From Streptomyces sp. WM6386 (GTDB lineage: Bacteria > Actinomycetota > Actinomycetes > Streptomycetales > Streptomycetaceae), in NCBI RefSeq assembly GCF_000972385.1, contig NZ_JXTE01000027.1:28084-92083 (forward strand): 64,000 nucleotides of DNA, written 5' to 3'. The notes beneath the pieces were generated by a model that searched no databases, was not told the DNA's origin, and saw only the letters and a program-made list of their open reading frames with translations. The position numbers and the translations under genes were made by a program. Every line of letters starts with the position of its first letter. Within the stretch, counting starts at the first letter, position 1. Of the stretch, positions 7,912 through 16,502 are shown piece by piece.

Positions 7912-9993
7912 ATGCCTCCCGACCGCTGGCAGCAGCACAACATCACCTTCGTCGACCGCGAGACTGCCCTGCGCACCATCGCCGAACGCCTCGGCCCCAC
8001 CCTGATCGAGGCCGAGGCCGACGGGCAGCTCACCGGCTGGTGGTTCATGAACAAGCAGCCCTGGCCGCTGCGTTACCTCGCCGACAAGCCCTCACCCGCC
8101 ATTGAGTCACTCCTGAGCGATCTCATCGGCGACGGCGTGGCCGTGTCGTGCCTGCCCTGCGTCTACGAACCCGAGACCAACGTATTCGGCGGACCCGAGG
8201 CTACGGACGCAGCCCACGAACTGTTCCACAGCGACTCCCGCCACCTGCTCACCTACCAGCCGAGCCCAATGCACCTGGGACGCAGGGAGACCGCCGTCCT
8301 GCTGGCGAGCGCCATGATGCGCGCTGCTGGACTCGACTGGTTCGAACAGGGCGACGTATGGGCGAAGGTCGCGGCCCTTCGACCGGCCACCGCTCCACAA
8401 CCGCCCGAACAAGCCACCGAACTGGCCCCGGCCATGCAGAAGCTCATGACCACCGACGCCCACAGCCTCTGCCGCCCGGGTGGCCCACTTCACTCGCACG
8501 AGGAATGGGTGACCAGCTTCGAACGGGCCGGCGCCACGCTCGCAGACCTCGCAGGCCGCGGCGCCCTCACCCGCGGCCTGCGAGCCGTCATCGCCCACCA
8601 CGTGATCTTCCACGCCAACCGCGCTGGTCTCCTCCGGGACGACCAGAGCGCCCTGTCCCACATCGCACGAGAGGTAGTCATGGGAACGAGTGACCACACC
8701 AAGTCGCCCACCGAGGGGACGGCCGACGCCGATAGCGTCAGCGCGGTGAACACCGACACGATCACCACCCCCACGGCGGACGCCGAGCGCCTCCGCAACG
8801 CCTTGGTCGACCAGCTCCGCGCGGACGGACACGCCCGCACACCCGCCGTCGAGACTGCGTTGCGGACCGTGCCCCGCCACGTGTTCGTGCCCGACGCGTC
8901 ACTCGAAGACGCCTACGCCAACGCACCGGTACACATCAAGTACGACACCGACGGCACCTCCATCTCCTGCGCCTCCCAGCCGGGCGTCGTCGCCCTCATG
9001 CTGGACCAGCTCGACGCCCAGCCCGGCGAGCGCATCCTCGAACTCGGCGCCGGCACCGGCTACAACGCCGGTCTGCTCGCCCATCTGGTTGGCGAGAGCG
9101 GACACGTGACCACCCTCGACGTCGACGACGACCTCGTGGAAGGCGCCCGCGCGCACCTCGCCGCCGCCGGAATCACCAACGTCGAGGCCGTGACCCGCGA
9201 CGGAGCACTCGGCTACGCCGAAGCAGCGCCGTACGACCGGATCATCGCCACCGTCGGCGCGCACGGCGTACCGCACGCGTGGTTGCAGCAGCTCGCGCAG
9301 GGCGGCCGACTCCTCGTCCCCCAGCGCCTCAAGGGCACGGTGTCCCGCTCCATCGCCTACGAGCAGCGCGACGGCCGATGGGTCTCCCTCGGCAGCGAGA
9401 TGAACACCTTCATGCCTCTTCGGCGAGGCATCGCCGACGACGACCGCCGAGTGATTCCGCTCAGCACGGACGGCGCCGTACGACTCCAGGCCCCCGCCGG
9501 GCTCGGCATCGACGCCGATGCCCTCGCAGGTGTACTCGACCAGCCGCGCGCCGAGGAGTGGACCGGCATGACGGTCCGCGCCATGGAGTCGCCGGAGTGG
9601 ATGGAACTGTTCGTCACCTGCTCCCTCCCCTCTGGTCTGATCCGGATGCTGTTCCCCCAGAGCGCCAAGGGCACGCTGCTCACTGAGGACCCCTACCCCT
9701 CCTCAACTGCGGTCGTTGACAAGGGTGCCGTCACCTACCTCGCCCGGCGCGTGTCCAAGGAGAAGACCCCCGAGGGCGACAGGCTCTGGGAGTTCGGCGT
9801 CATCGGCCATGGCCCCGGCAGCGACGAGCTGGCCGCGAAGGTCGCCGACACCATCCGTACTTGGGACCGCGATTACCGCGACCGTGAAGCCACGTTCGAG
9901 ATCCAGTCCCTCGAAGCCCCCGAGAGCGAGCGGCGCCCTGGTCTCTTCGCCCTCGACACGCCGCTGAACCGCATCGTCGTCGACTGGCGATAA
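7912..9993 (+). CDS. SpaB_C-like domain fused to FxLD-system PIMT-like methyltransferase
   Basis: 693-residue two-domain protein. Residues 1-255 resemble the stand-alone thiopeptide-type bacteriocin biosynthesis (SpaB_C) domain. A low-complexity Thr/Asp/Ala linker runs from 258 to 290. Residues 290-693 resemble protein-L-isoaspartate O-methyltransferase, with the SAM motif I-L-E-L-G-A-G-T-G-Y at 375-384 and a long C-terminal extension. In characterised lanthipeptide PIMT systems the enzyme methylates a core Asp, giving a succinimide that hydrolyses to isoaspartate; the same reaction is inferred here. Because LanB already has its own elimination domain, the extra SpaB_C domain may recruit the leader peptide rather than catalyse elimination. 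AAGGA precedes the ATG. Confidence 0.9.
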   Translation: MPPDRWQQHNITFVDRETALRTIAERLGPTLIEAEADGQLTGWWFMNKQPWPLRYLADKPSPAIESLLSDLIGDGVAVSCLPCVYEPETNVFGGPEATDAAHELFHSDSRHLLTYQPSPMHLGRRETAVLLASAMMRAAGLDWFEQGDVWAKVAALRPATAPQPPEQATELAPAMQKLMTTDAHSLCRPGGPLHSHEEWVTSFERAGATLADLAGRGALTRGLRAVIAHHVIFHANRAGLLRDDQSALSHIAREVVMGTSDHTKSPTEGTADADSVSAVNTDTITTPTADAERLRNALVDQLRADGHARTPAVETALRTVPRHVFVPDASLEDAYANAPVHIKYDTDGTSISCASQPGVVALMLDQLDAQPGERILELGAGTGYNAGLLAHLVGESGHVTTLDVDDDLVEGARAHLAAAGITNVEAVTRDGALGYAEAAPYDRIIATVGAHGVPHAWLQQLAQGGRLLVPQRLKGTVSRSIAYEQRDGRWVSLGSEMNTFMPLRRGIADDDRRVIPLSTDGAVRLQAPAGLGIDADALAGVLDQPRAEEWTGMTVRAMESPEWMELFVTCSLPSGLIRMLFPQSAKGTLLTEDPYPSSTAVVDKGAVTYLARRVSKEKTPEGDRLWEFGVIGHGPGSDELAAKVADTIRTWDRDYRDREATFEIQSLEAPESERRPGLFALDTPLNRIVVDWR

Positions 9994-10009
9994 CACCCCA
10001 CGCGTAGCG

Positions 10010-10046
10010 GACGGTGCCCGTCGGCGTACGGCTGGCGGGCACCGTC
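10010..10046 (+). terminator. hairpin after methyltransferase gene
   Basis: An 11-base stem (10010-10020 with 10036-10046) closes a 15-base loop in the 88-base gap before the last gene of the locus. No U-run follows, so it may be a weak terminator or processing site rather than a full stop. Confidence 0.4.
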
Positions 10047-10081
10047 GCCTCAGCAGTCCTCTCTTTCGACCTGGGGGATCC

Positions 10082-11215
10082 ATGGACCCGCACGGCCCCA
10101 TAGCCCAGCGTTTCCCGCTCGTCGCCCGATTCCGACCGGCCTGCCTGCCCCTGCCTGAACGTGTACGCGCACTTGTCGACCTGGCCGACGCTGCGGTGAA
10201 AGAGACCGACCAGGGGCTCGCATCAGCCGTCTACAACCAGGCCGCGCTCATCGCCTCCGACCTCGACCTCCCCGACCTCGCCCGCGAGATGTGCCACCAG
10301 CACGCCGCCGCCTACCTACACGCCAGCCCCCTACCCGGCATGAGCGCCATCCGCGGACTGGAACCAGTCGTCAACCTCGCTCGCCTCCAGATCCGCGCCG
10401 GCCACCCCGCCGAGGGTCGTCAGCGACTCCTCAACCTGTCCAAGGCCGTCGAGGCGGGCGCAGCCGCCCGGTTCGAGGGCGTCAACGTACCAGCGGACCT
10501 CACTGCGACCGGCGAAGACCTCCAGGAGGTTCGCGCGTGGCTGTGGCGCGTCCTCCTCGCGGACGGCACGCGCACCTTCACCACCGAGGGGCAATGGGCC
10601 GAGGCTCTGGCGCACATCGAAGCCCACCGTGGCATCGGAAAGCGGATGCTCGATGGTCGGCAGGTCGCCGTACTCGCCGCTCTCGTTGCGGGTGACACTG
10701 CGTGGGCCGCTGCCCTCCTTGCCGACACGATGCCCGGCGACGCATGGGAACAAGCCGTCACGACATGCCTGACCGTCCTGTGCCGCCGCTACACCGGGCA
10801 GCCGATCGACGGGCACCTGGCGGACCTGGTGACGGTCTACTCCGGACGGAAGAACGAACCTGGGATGACTGTCTTCGACACCCGGCTCGGGCTCACGGTC
10901 CTCGACGCGATCGGTTCCGCCGAGGCGCTCGCCGCGCACCGCATCGTCGAGGAACTCCACCGCAGGACGACGCACGCCGAAGACGGCTATGCGGCCCGCG
11001 AGGCCCTGGCTCACCCTCTGTTCACCGAGATCGCCACGGACCGGCAAGCGCAGGAATGTCGCGCGCTGGTGCGCGCCTGCGCCCTCGGCGCAGGGACCCT
11101 CCCGAACGAGCTGCGAGAAGACCTGACGGCGGCTCTGCGCACCATCGACCGCGTGATCCAGGAAAGCCTCGCACGTCCCTCAGATCCCGGAGGGACGCAA
11201 CCCCTGCGGCTCTGA
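10082..11215 (+). CDS. helical protein of unknown function at end of lanthipeptide locus
   Basis: 377 residues, Ala/Leu-rich and almost wholly helical by inspection. TPR-like repeats are suggested by segments such as SAVYNQAALIASDLDLPDL and LARLQIRAGHPAEGRQRLL. No catalytic motif, signal peptide or membrane segment is visible. It follows the methyltransferase by 88 bases on the same strand, with GGGGG 6 bases before the ATG. It ends only 7 bases from the convergent relaxase gene, which marks the junction between the biosynthetic locus and the mobilisation module. A regulatory or scaffold role in peptide production is possible, but I cannot assign a function. Confidence 0.7.
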   Translation: MDPHGPIAQRFPLVARFRPACLPLPERVRALVDLADAAVKETDQGLASAVYNQAALIASDLDLPDLAREMCHQHAAAYLHASPLPGMSAIRGLEPVVNLARLQIRAGHPAEGRQRLLNLSKAVEAGAAARFEGVNVPADLTATGEDLQEVRAWLWRVLLADGTRTFTTEGQWAEALAHIEAHRGIGKRMLDGRQVAVLAALVAGDTAWAAALLADTMPGDAWEQAVTTCLTVLCRRYTGQPIDGHLADLVTVYSGRKNEPGMTVFDTRLGLTVLDAIGSAEALAAHRIVEELHRRTTHAEDGYAAREALAHPLFTEIATDRQAQECRALVRACALGAGTLPNELREDLTAALRTIDRVIQESLARPSDPGGTQPLRL

Positions 11216-11222
11216 CGCTGTT

Positions 11223-12929
11223 TTACCGCCGCCGTCCTCGCGGTGCTTGTGGAACAGCTGGGGCAGCCGTTGCCGTCGTCGGCAATGGCGCAGCGGACCG
11301 TTGTGCTGCGCTCCGGGCCTGCGCTGCCAGGGCTCGTGCAGTGGGCGCCGGCCTTGCGCTGAGGCGTTCAATGCGCCAGGCCAGGGTCCTTGCAGGGGAT
11401 CGGGCGTCCTCTAGGGTCCGCTGGTCGGCAGCTTGCTGGAGAAGCTGCTCCGGGTTGTGGCCTGCTGCCTCGGCTTCGGCGAGGGCAGTGGCGAGGGCGT
11501 CGAAGGCCGGATCTTCGGTGATCTGCTCGACGTAGTCGGGCACGGCCTGGTGCAGGTGGTGGATGTGCCTGTCCACCGCCTGCTGGAGCGGTCGGCGCTG
11601 AGCCAGGGCGGCCAGTGGTGCGGCGGCTGCCTGGTCGTAGGCCGCCTGGAGGTGCAGCAGGGTCTGCTGGGCGGCGACAACCTGCTGGTCGTGGTGGCGG
11701 AGCCGGTGCCAGCGAGCGGCGGCGATGACGACGAGGATCGCGGCGTCAAGGAACATCGCCAGCGCGGCACCGTCCCTGGGTACGGGATCACGGAGCATCG
11801 CCCGCACGGCACCACGCAAGGCGCGGGCGTGCTGGTGTTCGGCCCGGATGCGAGAGCGTGTGGCGCGCTCGAACGCCGTTGCCGCCTCTCGGAGCTGAGG
11901 CCGAAGGGTCTGCGGCGCGAGGAGAGGAAGGGCGTCGAGGGCTTCTCCGAAGGCGGCGAGGTGGGCCTGGGAGGCTTCGTCGTCGGTGCGGTCGAGGTGG
12001 CGCGGGATGCGTTCCGTGGAAGCGGTGGCCTGGTGCCACGTGTTCGGCCTGCGCCGACTCGGCTGGTCGCTGGCCTGCGGCTCGGTGTTCTCAAGGCGCT
12101 CGCGGATCTTGGGGAAGGACAGGTCGGGGGCGAGTTCGGAGCCGGAGTACCAGACGGGCCTGTTGTCGGCAGTGGTGGTGTCTTCGGCGGCGACCTTGTA
12201 GCCGCGGATGTCGCCGGAGGGGAAGTGCACGATCTCGACGAGTACGCCGTCGATGTGGCTGAGCAGGTGGACAAACTCCTCCATGTTGGAGGCAGCGGCC
12301 ACAGCGGTGCGCACGGTGGCACGCAGGCGCTCGCGAGCGGGCATGGCCTGGCCGGTACGGCGGGCCTTCTCCTGCTCGGCGCGGGTGCTCCGCTTGGCGG
12401 CGGTGCGGTCGCCGCGGGCGACGCGGAAGAGGCCGTATTCCTTCTCGATGGCGGCGAGTTCGCGGTCGGCGGTGAGGTAGTCGTTCCAGTGGCGTGCGGT
12501 GCGCAGATCCGCGCGGACCTTGGTGGCGGCGATGTGGATGTGGTCGGGGGCGTGGCGGACGGCGACCCAGCGGCAGCCGTCCGGATCACCGGCGGGCGCG
12601 ATGCCCGTGGCCTCAACGACCCGGCGGGCGACGGCGGCCCACTCCTCGTCGCTGAGGTGGCGGTCGCTCTCAGCGGCCCGGATCGAGCAGTGCCACGTGT
12701 GCCGCTCCGGGGCACGGCCGAGCCGCTCGGCCTGCTTGACCTGCAGGTCGAGGTCGGCCACGAGGAGTCTCCTGGTCGCGTCAGGGTCCTCGGCGCGGCC
12801 GGGGTCGGGGGCGAACCCGTCCCAGGAGGCGACCAGGTGCGGGTCAGTGTGGTCCGTGGCCTTCTTCGTGTCGAACAGGTACCGGATCAGGCCCGCGGTC
12901 TCCTTGCCGCCGCTGATCTTCGCTATCAC
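11223..12929 (-). CDS. relaxase/mobilisation nuclease
   Basis: 568 residues. The N-terminal relaxase domain carries the three-histidine metal motif H126-x3-H130-x-H132 (HAPDHIHI) and an early G-x-x-x-x-x-L-I-R-Y-L-F segment typical of MOB_P/MobA-like enzymes that nick oriT and stay covalently attached to the transferred strand. The catalytic tyrosine is probably in the first 30 residues (Tyr17 is a candidate). The C-terminal half is helical and Ala/Arg/Gln-rich. It starts at a GTG overlapping the mobC stop (GTGA). This is the main evidence that the element can be mobilised. Confidence 0.88.
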   Translation of the reverse strand: MIAKISGGKETAGLIRYLFDTKKATDHTDPHLVASWDGFAPDPGRAEDPDATRRLLVADLDLQVKQAERLGRAPERHTWHCSIRAAESDRHLSDEEWAAVARRVVEATGIAPAGDPDGCRWVAVRHAPDHIHIAATKVRADLRTARHWNDYLTADRELAAIEKEYGLFRVARGDRTAAKRSTRAEQEKARRTGQAMPARERLRATVRTAVAAASNMEEFVHLLSHIDGVLVEIVHFPSGDIRGYKVAAEDTTTADNRPVWYSGSELAPDLSFPKIRERLENTEPQASDQPSRRRPNTWHQATASTERIPRHLDRTDDEASQAHLAAFGEALDALPLLAPQTLRPQLREAATAFERATRSRIRAEHQHARALRGAVRAMLRDPVPRDGAALAMFLDAAILVVIAAARWHRLRHHDQQVVAAQQTLLHLQAAYDQAAAAPLAALAQRRPLQQAVDRHIHHLHQAVPDYVEQITEDPAFDALATALAEAEAAGHNPEQLLQQAADQRTLEDARSPARTLAWRIERLSARPAPTARALAAQARSAAQRSAAPLPTTATAAPAVPQAPRGRRR

Positions 12930-13573
12930 CGGGCCGCCCGCTTGCCAACGGCCTGGTTCGCGGCTGCCGCGATGTGGCGGACGGCCGTGCCGACCGCGTC
13001 CAAGGTGCGCTCGGTCTGGGCCAGGACTGCGGTGTCCCCAGGGTGCGAGTGGCCGCCAGAGTTGAGCTTCTTGGTGATCTGGTTGAGGTTGCGGCCGATA
13101 CTGGCGACCTCGTTACGCAGGGCGGTGAGCTCGTCGATGTAGTCGTCGAGTTCGGTGCGCTGGCCGGGCAGGGCGAGGTCGCCGTGGACATGGGCCATGA
13201 CGACGGCTCCGACGTAGTGGGCGCCGGCGATGTTCAGCGAGTGGGCCATGCGCTGGATGTCGGCCTTCTCCTCGACGCTGTAGCGGGCGTCGACACGTTC
13301 CTTGCGTTGGCCGTTCGGATCGGGCTTGCGGCGTCGGGCGACGCGGTGCAGCGCGGCGGCTTCGGCGGCACGCGGCAGCGCGACGGCGGAGGTGTCGACC
13401 GGCTGTTCCTGCTCGGGCACCCCCTGGTGCCCGAGTGCCTCCGCCACCCCCGGGGCGGAGGCATCCCCGCTGCGGCCGTCCCTGGACGGTCCAGCGGGAT
13501 ACCTTGCTGCGCGGTTGAGGCCGGTGGTCATCTCCTGCTTGGGGGTGAGGAGTTCGCTGTGCGGATCGTTCAT
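12926..13573 (-). CDS. MobC-like mobilisation accessory protein
   Basis: 215 residues. A basic, disordered N-terminal half is followed by the MobC signature region, ending with ELTALRNEVASIGRNLNQIT, which matches the conserved G-x-N-L-N-Q-I element of plasmid MobC proteins. These bind oriT and help the relaxase open the DNA. The gene is coupled to the relaxase gene (GTGA overlap) and has GGAG 9 bases before its ATG. Confidence 0.88.
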   Translation of the reverse strand: MNDPHSELLTPKQEMTTGLNRAARYPAGPSRDGRSGDASAPGVAEALGHQGVPEQEQPVDTSAVALPRAAEAAALHRVARRRKPDPNGQRKERVDARYSVEEKADIQRMAHSLNIAGAHYVGAVVMAHVHGDLALPGQRTELDDYIDELTALRNEVASIGRNLNQITKKLNSGGHSHPGDTAVLAQTERTLDAVGTAVRHIAAAANQAVGKRAAR

Positions 13574-13699
13574 GGCGTGGTTCTCCGTGAAGTGCTGGTA
13601 CCGGGAGCTTCGCTGTACGCGACCCCGACGCCCCCGTGCCTGGCTGCACGGGGGCCCGGGGTGGCCCGGGAGGGCGGGGCGGTCAGCGTGAGCGCAGGG

Positions 13700-14479
13700 T
13701 CAGGCGGCCTTGGCGGGGGTCGTGTCGCGATCCCTCTGCTGCCGGGAGGCGGCTTCGTCGAGTTCGGCCTGAAGGACGTCCTTGAGCCTGTCCGCCTCGG
13801 TCCTGCCGATGGTCAAGTTCCTGCTGCGGAAGGTGGCTTCGATGTGGCGGCGCGAGGCACGCCCTTTGCGTCCCAGCGGCGCGGTGCGCGCGAGGGCAAG
13901 CCGTTCCGGAGAGATTTCGCTGGGCTCGTGATCCTGCGATTCGGCGGAGGATTGCGAGTCCTCAGCCACTTGGGCAGTGTCCGGAGCCACGTCGGCAGCA
14001 TCCCGCGCCACATCGGCAGGGCCGTGAGCAGTGGGGTGGCGGTGGATGACGATGTAGAGGTGGACGGCGCCGGCGAGAGCGAGTGGCGCGATGGCGGAAA
14101 GGGCGCCAACAGTGAGGTCGTCGAGACGGAGCCCATCTCCTGGGCGGGTCTGCTGGTTGAGGCGAACGGCATGCAGAGCGTTGGCCCAGATGCTCGTCAC
14201 CGTGGCGACGCCGACGAGTATCCATACGTAGACGCGGGACCGCGTCGGGGCAGCGCGCAGCATCACTAGGGCGGCGACGCCGATGGCGATGAACCCGTCG
14301 ATCACGAGAGGGAACGCGTAGGTGAGGAGCCAGCGGACGTGGATGGCGACGGCCATCTGCCGCAGGGCGTCGTAGGAGAGGGCGAAGGCGAACACGGCGA
14401 GCAGGGCAATGCCCAGGCGTATCGCTGCGGCGCCCGATACGGCGGGGAATTTGATGCTGGGGAAGGTCAAGCGCGGCAC
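13700..14479 (-). CDS. DUF2637 four-helix membrane protein (SpdB-like)
   Basis: 259 residues. Four hydrophobic helices are evident at about residues 19-38, 50-74, 83-105 and 125-145 (the second including FPLVIDGFIAIGVAAL). A soluble tail rich in Asp/Ala/Ser follows, ending in a basic helical segment that could bind DNA. This architecture is that of DUF2637 proteins, which in actinomycete conjugative elements include the Spd intramycelial spread proteins. Its place between mobC and the DUF3631 gene fits a role in plasmid-like spreading. The GTG start is the longest plausible start and its Shine-Dalgarno sequence is poor. Confidence 0.8.
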   Translation of the reverse strand: MPRLTFPSIKFPAVSGAAAIRLGIALLAVFAFALSYDALRQMAVAIHVRWLLTYAFPLVIDGFIAIGVAALVMLRAAPTRSRVYVWILVGVATVTSIWANALHAVRLNQQTRPGDGLRLDDLTVGALSAIAPLALAGAVHLYIVIHRHPTAHGPADVARDAADVAPDTAQVAEDSQSSAESQDHEPSEISPERLALARTAPLGRKGRASRRHIEATFRSRNLTIGRTEADRLKDVLQAELDEAASRQQRDRDTTPAKAA

Positions 14480-14539
14480 TCCAGTGCGGTCGGGCGGCAG
14501 GGCGTGGGATGGCCGCCGGGAGGTGCGGTGTCTCGTACC

Positions 14540-14654
14540 ACTCGTTGCATGCCTGGTCAGAGCCGGTACGAGTGGCCTGGTGATGTCGAGATGACTCGTT
14601 GCGGGTCATTCACTCGTCCCCGCGCTGACCTGCGCGGGGACGAGTGCGACGAGT
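14540..14654. repeat. six ACTCGT/ACGAGT motifs with a 15-bp hairpin
   Basis: The 184-base gap between the DUF2637 and DUF3631 genes holds the hexamer ACTCGT at 14540, 14594 and 14612 and its complement ACGAGT at 14568, 14640 and 14649. Positions 14611-14625 and 14632-14646 form a 15-bp perfect hairpin with a 6-base loop. Iterated motifs with a strong hairpin next to mobilisation and ATPase genes suggest an oriT, a replication origin or an operator array. Which of these it is cannot be decided from sequence alone. Confidence 0.65.
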
Positions 14655-14663
14655 CGAGTCGGG

Positions 14664-15944
14664 TCAGGCTGCGGTGCCGGGCAGAGGCTCACCCGGCGGC
14701 TGGACGGGCTCGACCGCGGGCTTCGGCTCTGGGCAGTAGCGGGCCCAGGTGTCGAGGAATTGGTTGCGGGCGAAGCCCTTGGCCTGGGTGCCGTCGGGGA
14801 AGCGGCGGTTGGACGAGCTGATGCCGTAGGGCTTCAGCAGCAGTTGCAGGCCGCGCGGGGTCAGACCGCCCGCGCCGTACTCAGCCCACGGCGCTTCCTT
14901 GTCCGCGTTGAGGTGCTCCAGCAGGCGCCTCGTGCCCAGCACGGCCGGGTCGTTCTCGGCCGCGAAGGCCCGGCGGATGCCGGTCAGGAGGCGGGTGGGC
15001 AGGCCGCCTTCCTCGTCCTGCCCGGCCTCGTAGCCGGTCATGACGCGGCAGGCGGTGCGGGCAAGCGCCGGCCATTCGCCTCCGGCGAGATCGGCGATGA
15101 CCACCAGGGGTTCCCAGGTGTCGGCCGCGCGGTCCTCGACCGGCATGGGCGGCTCCATCTCCAGCGCCTGGGCGTACAGCGGCTGGAGCCAGGCGGAGAG
15201 CCGGTCGCGGATCGCGTGCAGGGCGGGGGTGTCCCTGGTGGTGCGGAAGGCCGCCACCTTCTCGCCCGTCACGCGGCGCCGCATCCGGATGACCACCGAC
15301 CGGTCCATCACCGTGTCCGGCAGACCACCGATCCCGGCGAGTGCCGCCATGGCGAACGTGGGGAACGCGGTGGGCTTGTGCTCGGGCCCGGTCACCCTGA
15401 GCGTGGGCCGGTTGCGCTGGTGCCCGGCGTTGATCAGGCCGCGCACCTCCTCGTTCTTCTCCGCCGCCCTCACGGTGCTGAAGAGGGTGTCGGCCTCGTC
15501 GACCAGCAGAGTCGGCGGGTCCTCGTCGTCGATCGAGCGGAAGATGGCCGCCGGGCTGGCGTTGACCGTGATCAGCGGGTTGCGCACCGTCTCGGTCACG
15601 ATGTCCAGCAGCCGTGACTTGCCGCATCGCTTCTCCGGAGCCACGATCGCCAGACGCGGCGCGTGCTGCCACGCGCGCTGCAGGTGCGTCGCCGCGATCC
15701 ACAGCGTCACGGCGGTGCGTGCCTCCTCGCTCGGCATCACCACATACCGCTTGATCTGCGCCCGGAGGTCGGCCAGGACCTGCGCGCCCTCGGAGGCGGG
15801 CGACGGGGTCGGCGCCTCAACTGGGCTTGCAGGTACATCCGGTGAAGGCAGCGCAGCGCGGTCGACCGGCTGTCCGGGGACGGCGACCGGCGGCCACGAA
15901 GCCGGGTTGGAGTCGGAATAGGGCTCAGCTCCCGCATGTTCCAC
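14664..15944 (-). CDS. DUF3631 ATPase, probable replication protein of element
   Basis: 426 residues. A P-loop-like segment A-P-E-K-R-C-G-K-S-R-L-L is followed by a Walker B-type T-L-L-V-D-E-A-D-T-L-F, then a DUF3631 C-terminal helical region ending in the K-G-F-x-R-x-x-F-x-D-x-W-x-R-Y element. Such proteins occur in actinobacterial integrative elements and phages, often as the helicase-like half of a primase/polymerase. The GTG at 15944 was chosen because GAGGAG lies 7 bases upstream. An in-frame extension to 16256 overlaps the next gene and lacks a ribosome site. Confidence 0.8.
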   Translation of the reverse strand: MEHAGAEPYSDSNPASWPPVAVPGQPVDRAALPSPDVPASPVEAPTPSPASEGAQVLADLRAQIKRYVVMPSEEARTAVTLWIAATHLQRAWQHAPRLAIVAPEKRCGKSRLLDIVTETVRNPLITVNASPAAIFRSIDDEDPPTLLVDEADTLFSTVRAAEKNEEVRGLINAGHQRNRPTLRVTGPEHKPTAFPTFAMAALAGIGGLPDTVMDRSVVIRMRRRVTGEKVAAFRTTRDTPALHAIRDRLSAWLQPLYAQALEMEPPMPVEDRAADTWEPLVVIADLAGGEWPALARTACRVMTGYEAGQDEEGGLPTRLLTGIRRAFAAENDPAVLGTRRLLEHLNADKEAPWAEYGAGGLTPRGLQLLLKPYGISSSNRRFPDGTQAKGFARNQFLDTWARYCPEPKPAVEPVQPPGEPLPGTAA

Positions 15945-16177
15945 AGGGCAGCTCCTCGTCTGGCGGTGGCGGGCTTGCACGCCCTTGCCGCCGGGTTGGT
16001 AATTCACAGGCCGTACGGGGTTGCTGGGGCCTCCGGCGTTGCACCGCCGGGGGCCCGTCCCGTTCTCGCGGGCACCAGGCGACCGCGAGGGAACACGGAC
16101 CGTACGTCCACGCCCGGCAACAGTCCAGCATTTCTGTGTCAGCTCAGCGCAGAACGGTCTGCTATAGCTCCCCGCCC

Positions 16178-16408
16178 TCACGCGGCCAGCCCCAAAAGGG
16201 CCAGCAGGTCGGCGGTCACCACCCGGTAGGCGTTGCCCAGCCGCAGCACCTTGCACGGGTACTGGCCGCGCTTCGCCAGCTCGTACCCCTTGCTCCGCCC
16301 GAGCCCCAGCGCCCGGTTGCCCGTCTCCAGGTCAACAGCGGCGGGAAGCTCCAGCAGCTCCTCTCGGCTCATGCCCTTCACTCGGCCAGCGAGTTCGTTC
16401 TCGCGCAT
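16178..16408 (-). CDS. excisionase-like helix-turn-helix protein
   Basis: 76 residues, MerR/AlpA-like winged HTH. V-D-L-E-T-G-N-R-A-L-G-L-G-R-S-K-G-Y-E-L is the recognition unit, followed by V-L-R-L-G-N-A-Y-R-V-V as the wing. In integrative elements this protein is the directionality factor that assists the integrase in excision. The ATG at 16408 has GGAG 5 bases upstream; an ATG at 16372 and a TTG at 16465 are alternatives. It diverges from the XRE regulator/integrase pair, and the 94-base intergenic region should hold both promoters. Confidence 0.8.
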   Translation of the reverse strand: MRENELAGRVKGMSREELLELPAAVDLETGNRALGLGRSKGYELAKRGQYPCKVLRLGNAYRVVTADLLALLGLAA

Positions 16409-16502
16409 ACGCGCTCCATCCATGACTGAGCCCTCGGCGAACACGGCGATCGCGCTCGTCTCCAAGCCATGGAATCAACGTTAGGGAAGCTAATGTGTCT
16501 GC

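Noticed and set aside
15945-16256. N-terminal extension of the DUF3631 protein
   Set aside because: It overlaps the excisionase-like gene and lacks a ribosome site; GTG 15944 has GAGGAG at good spacing.
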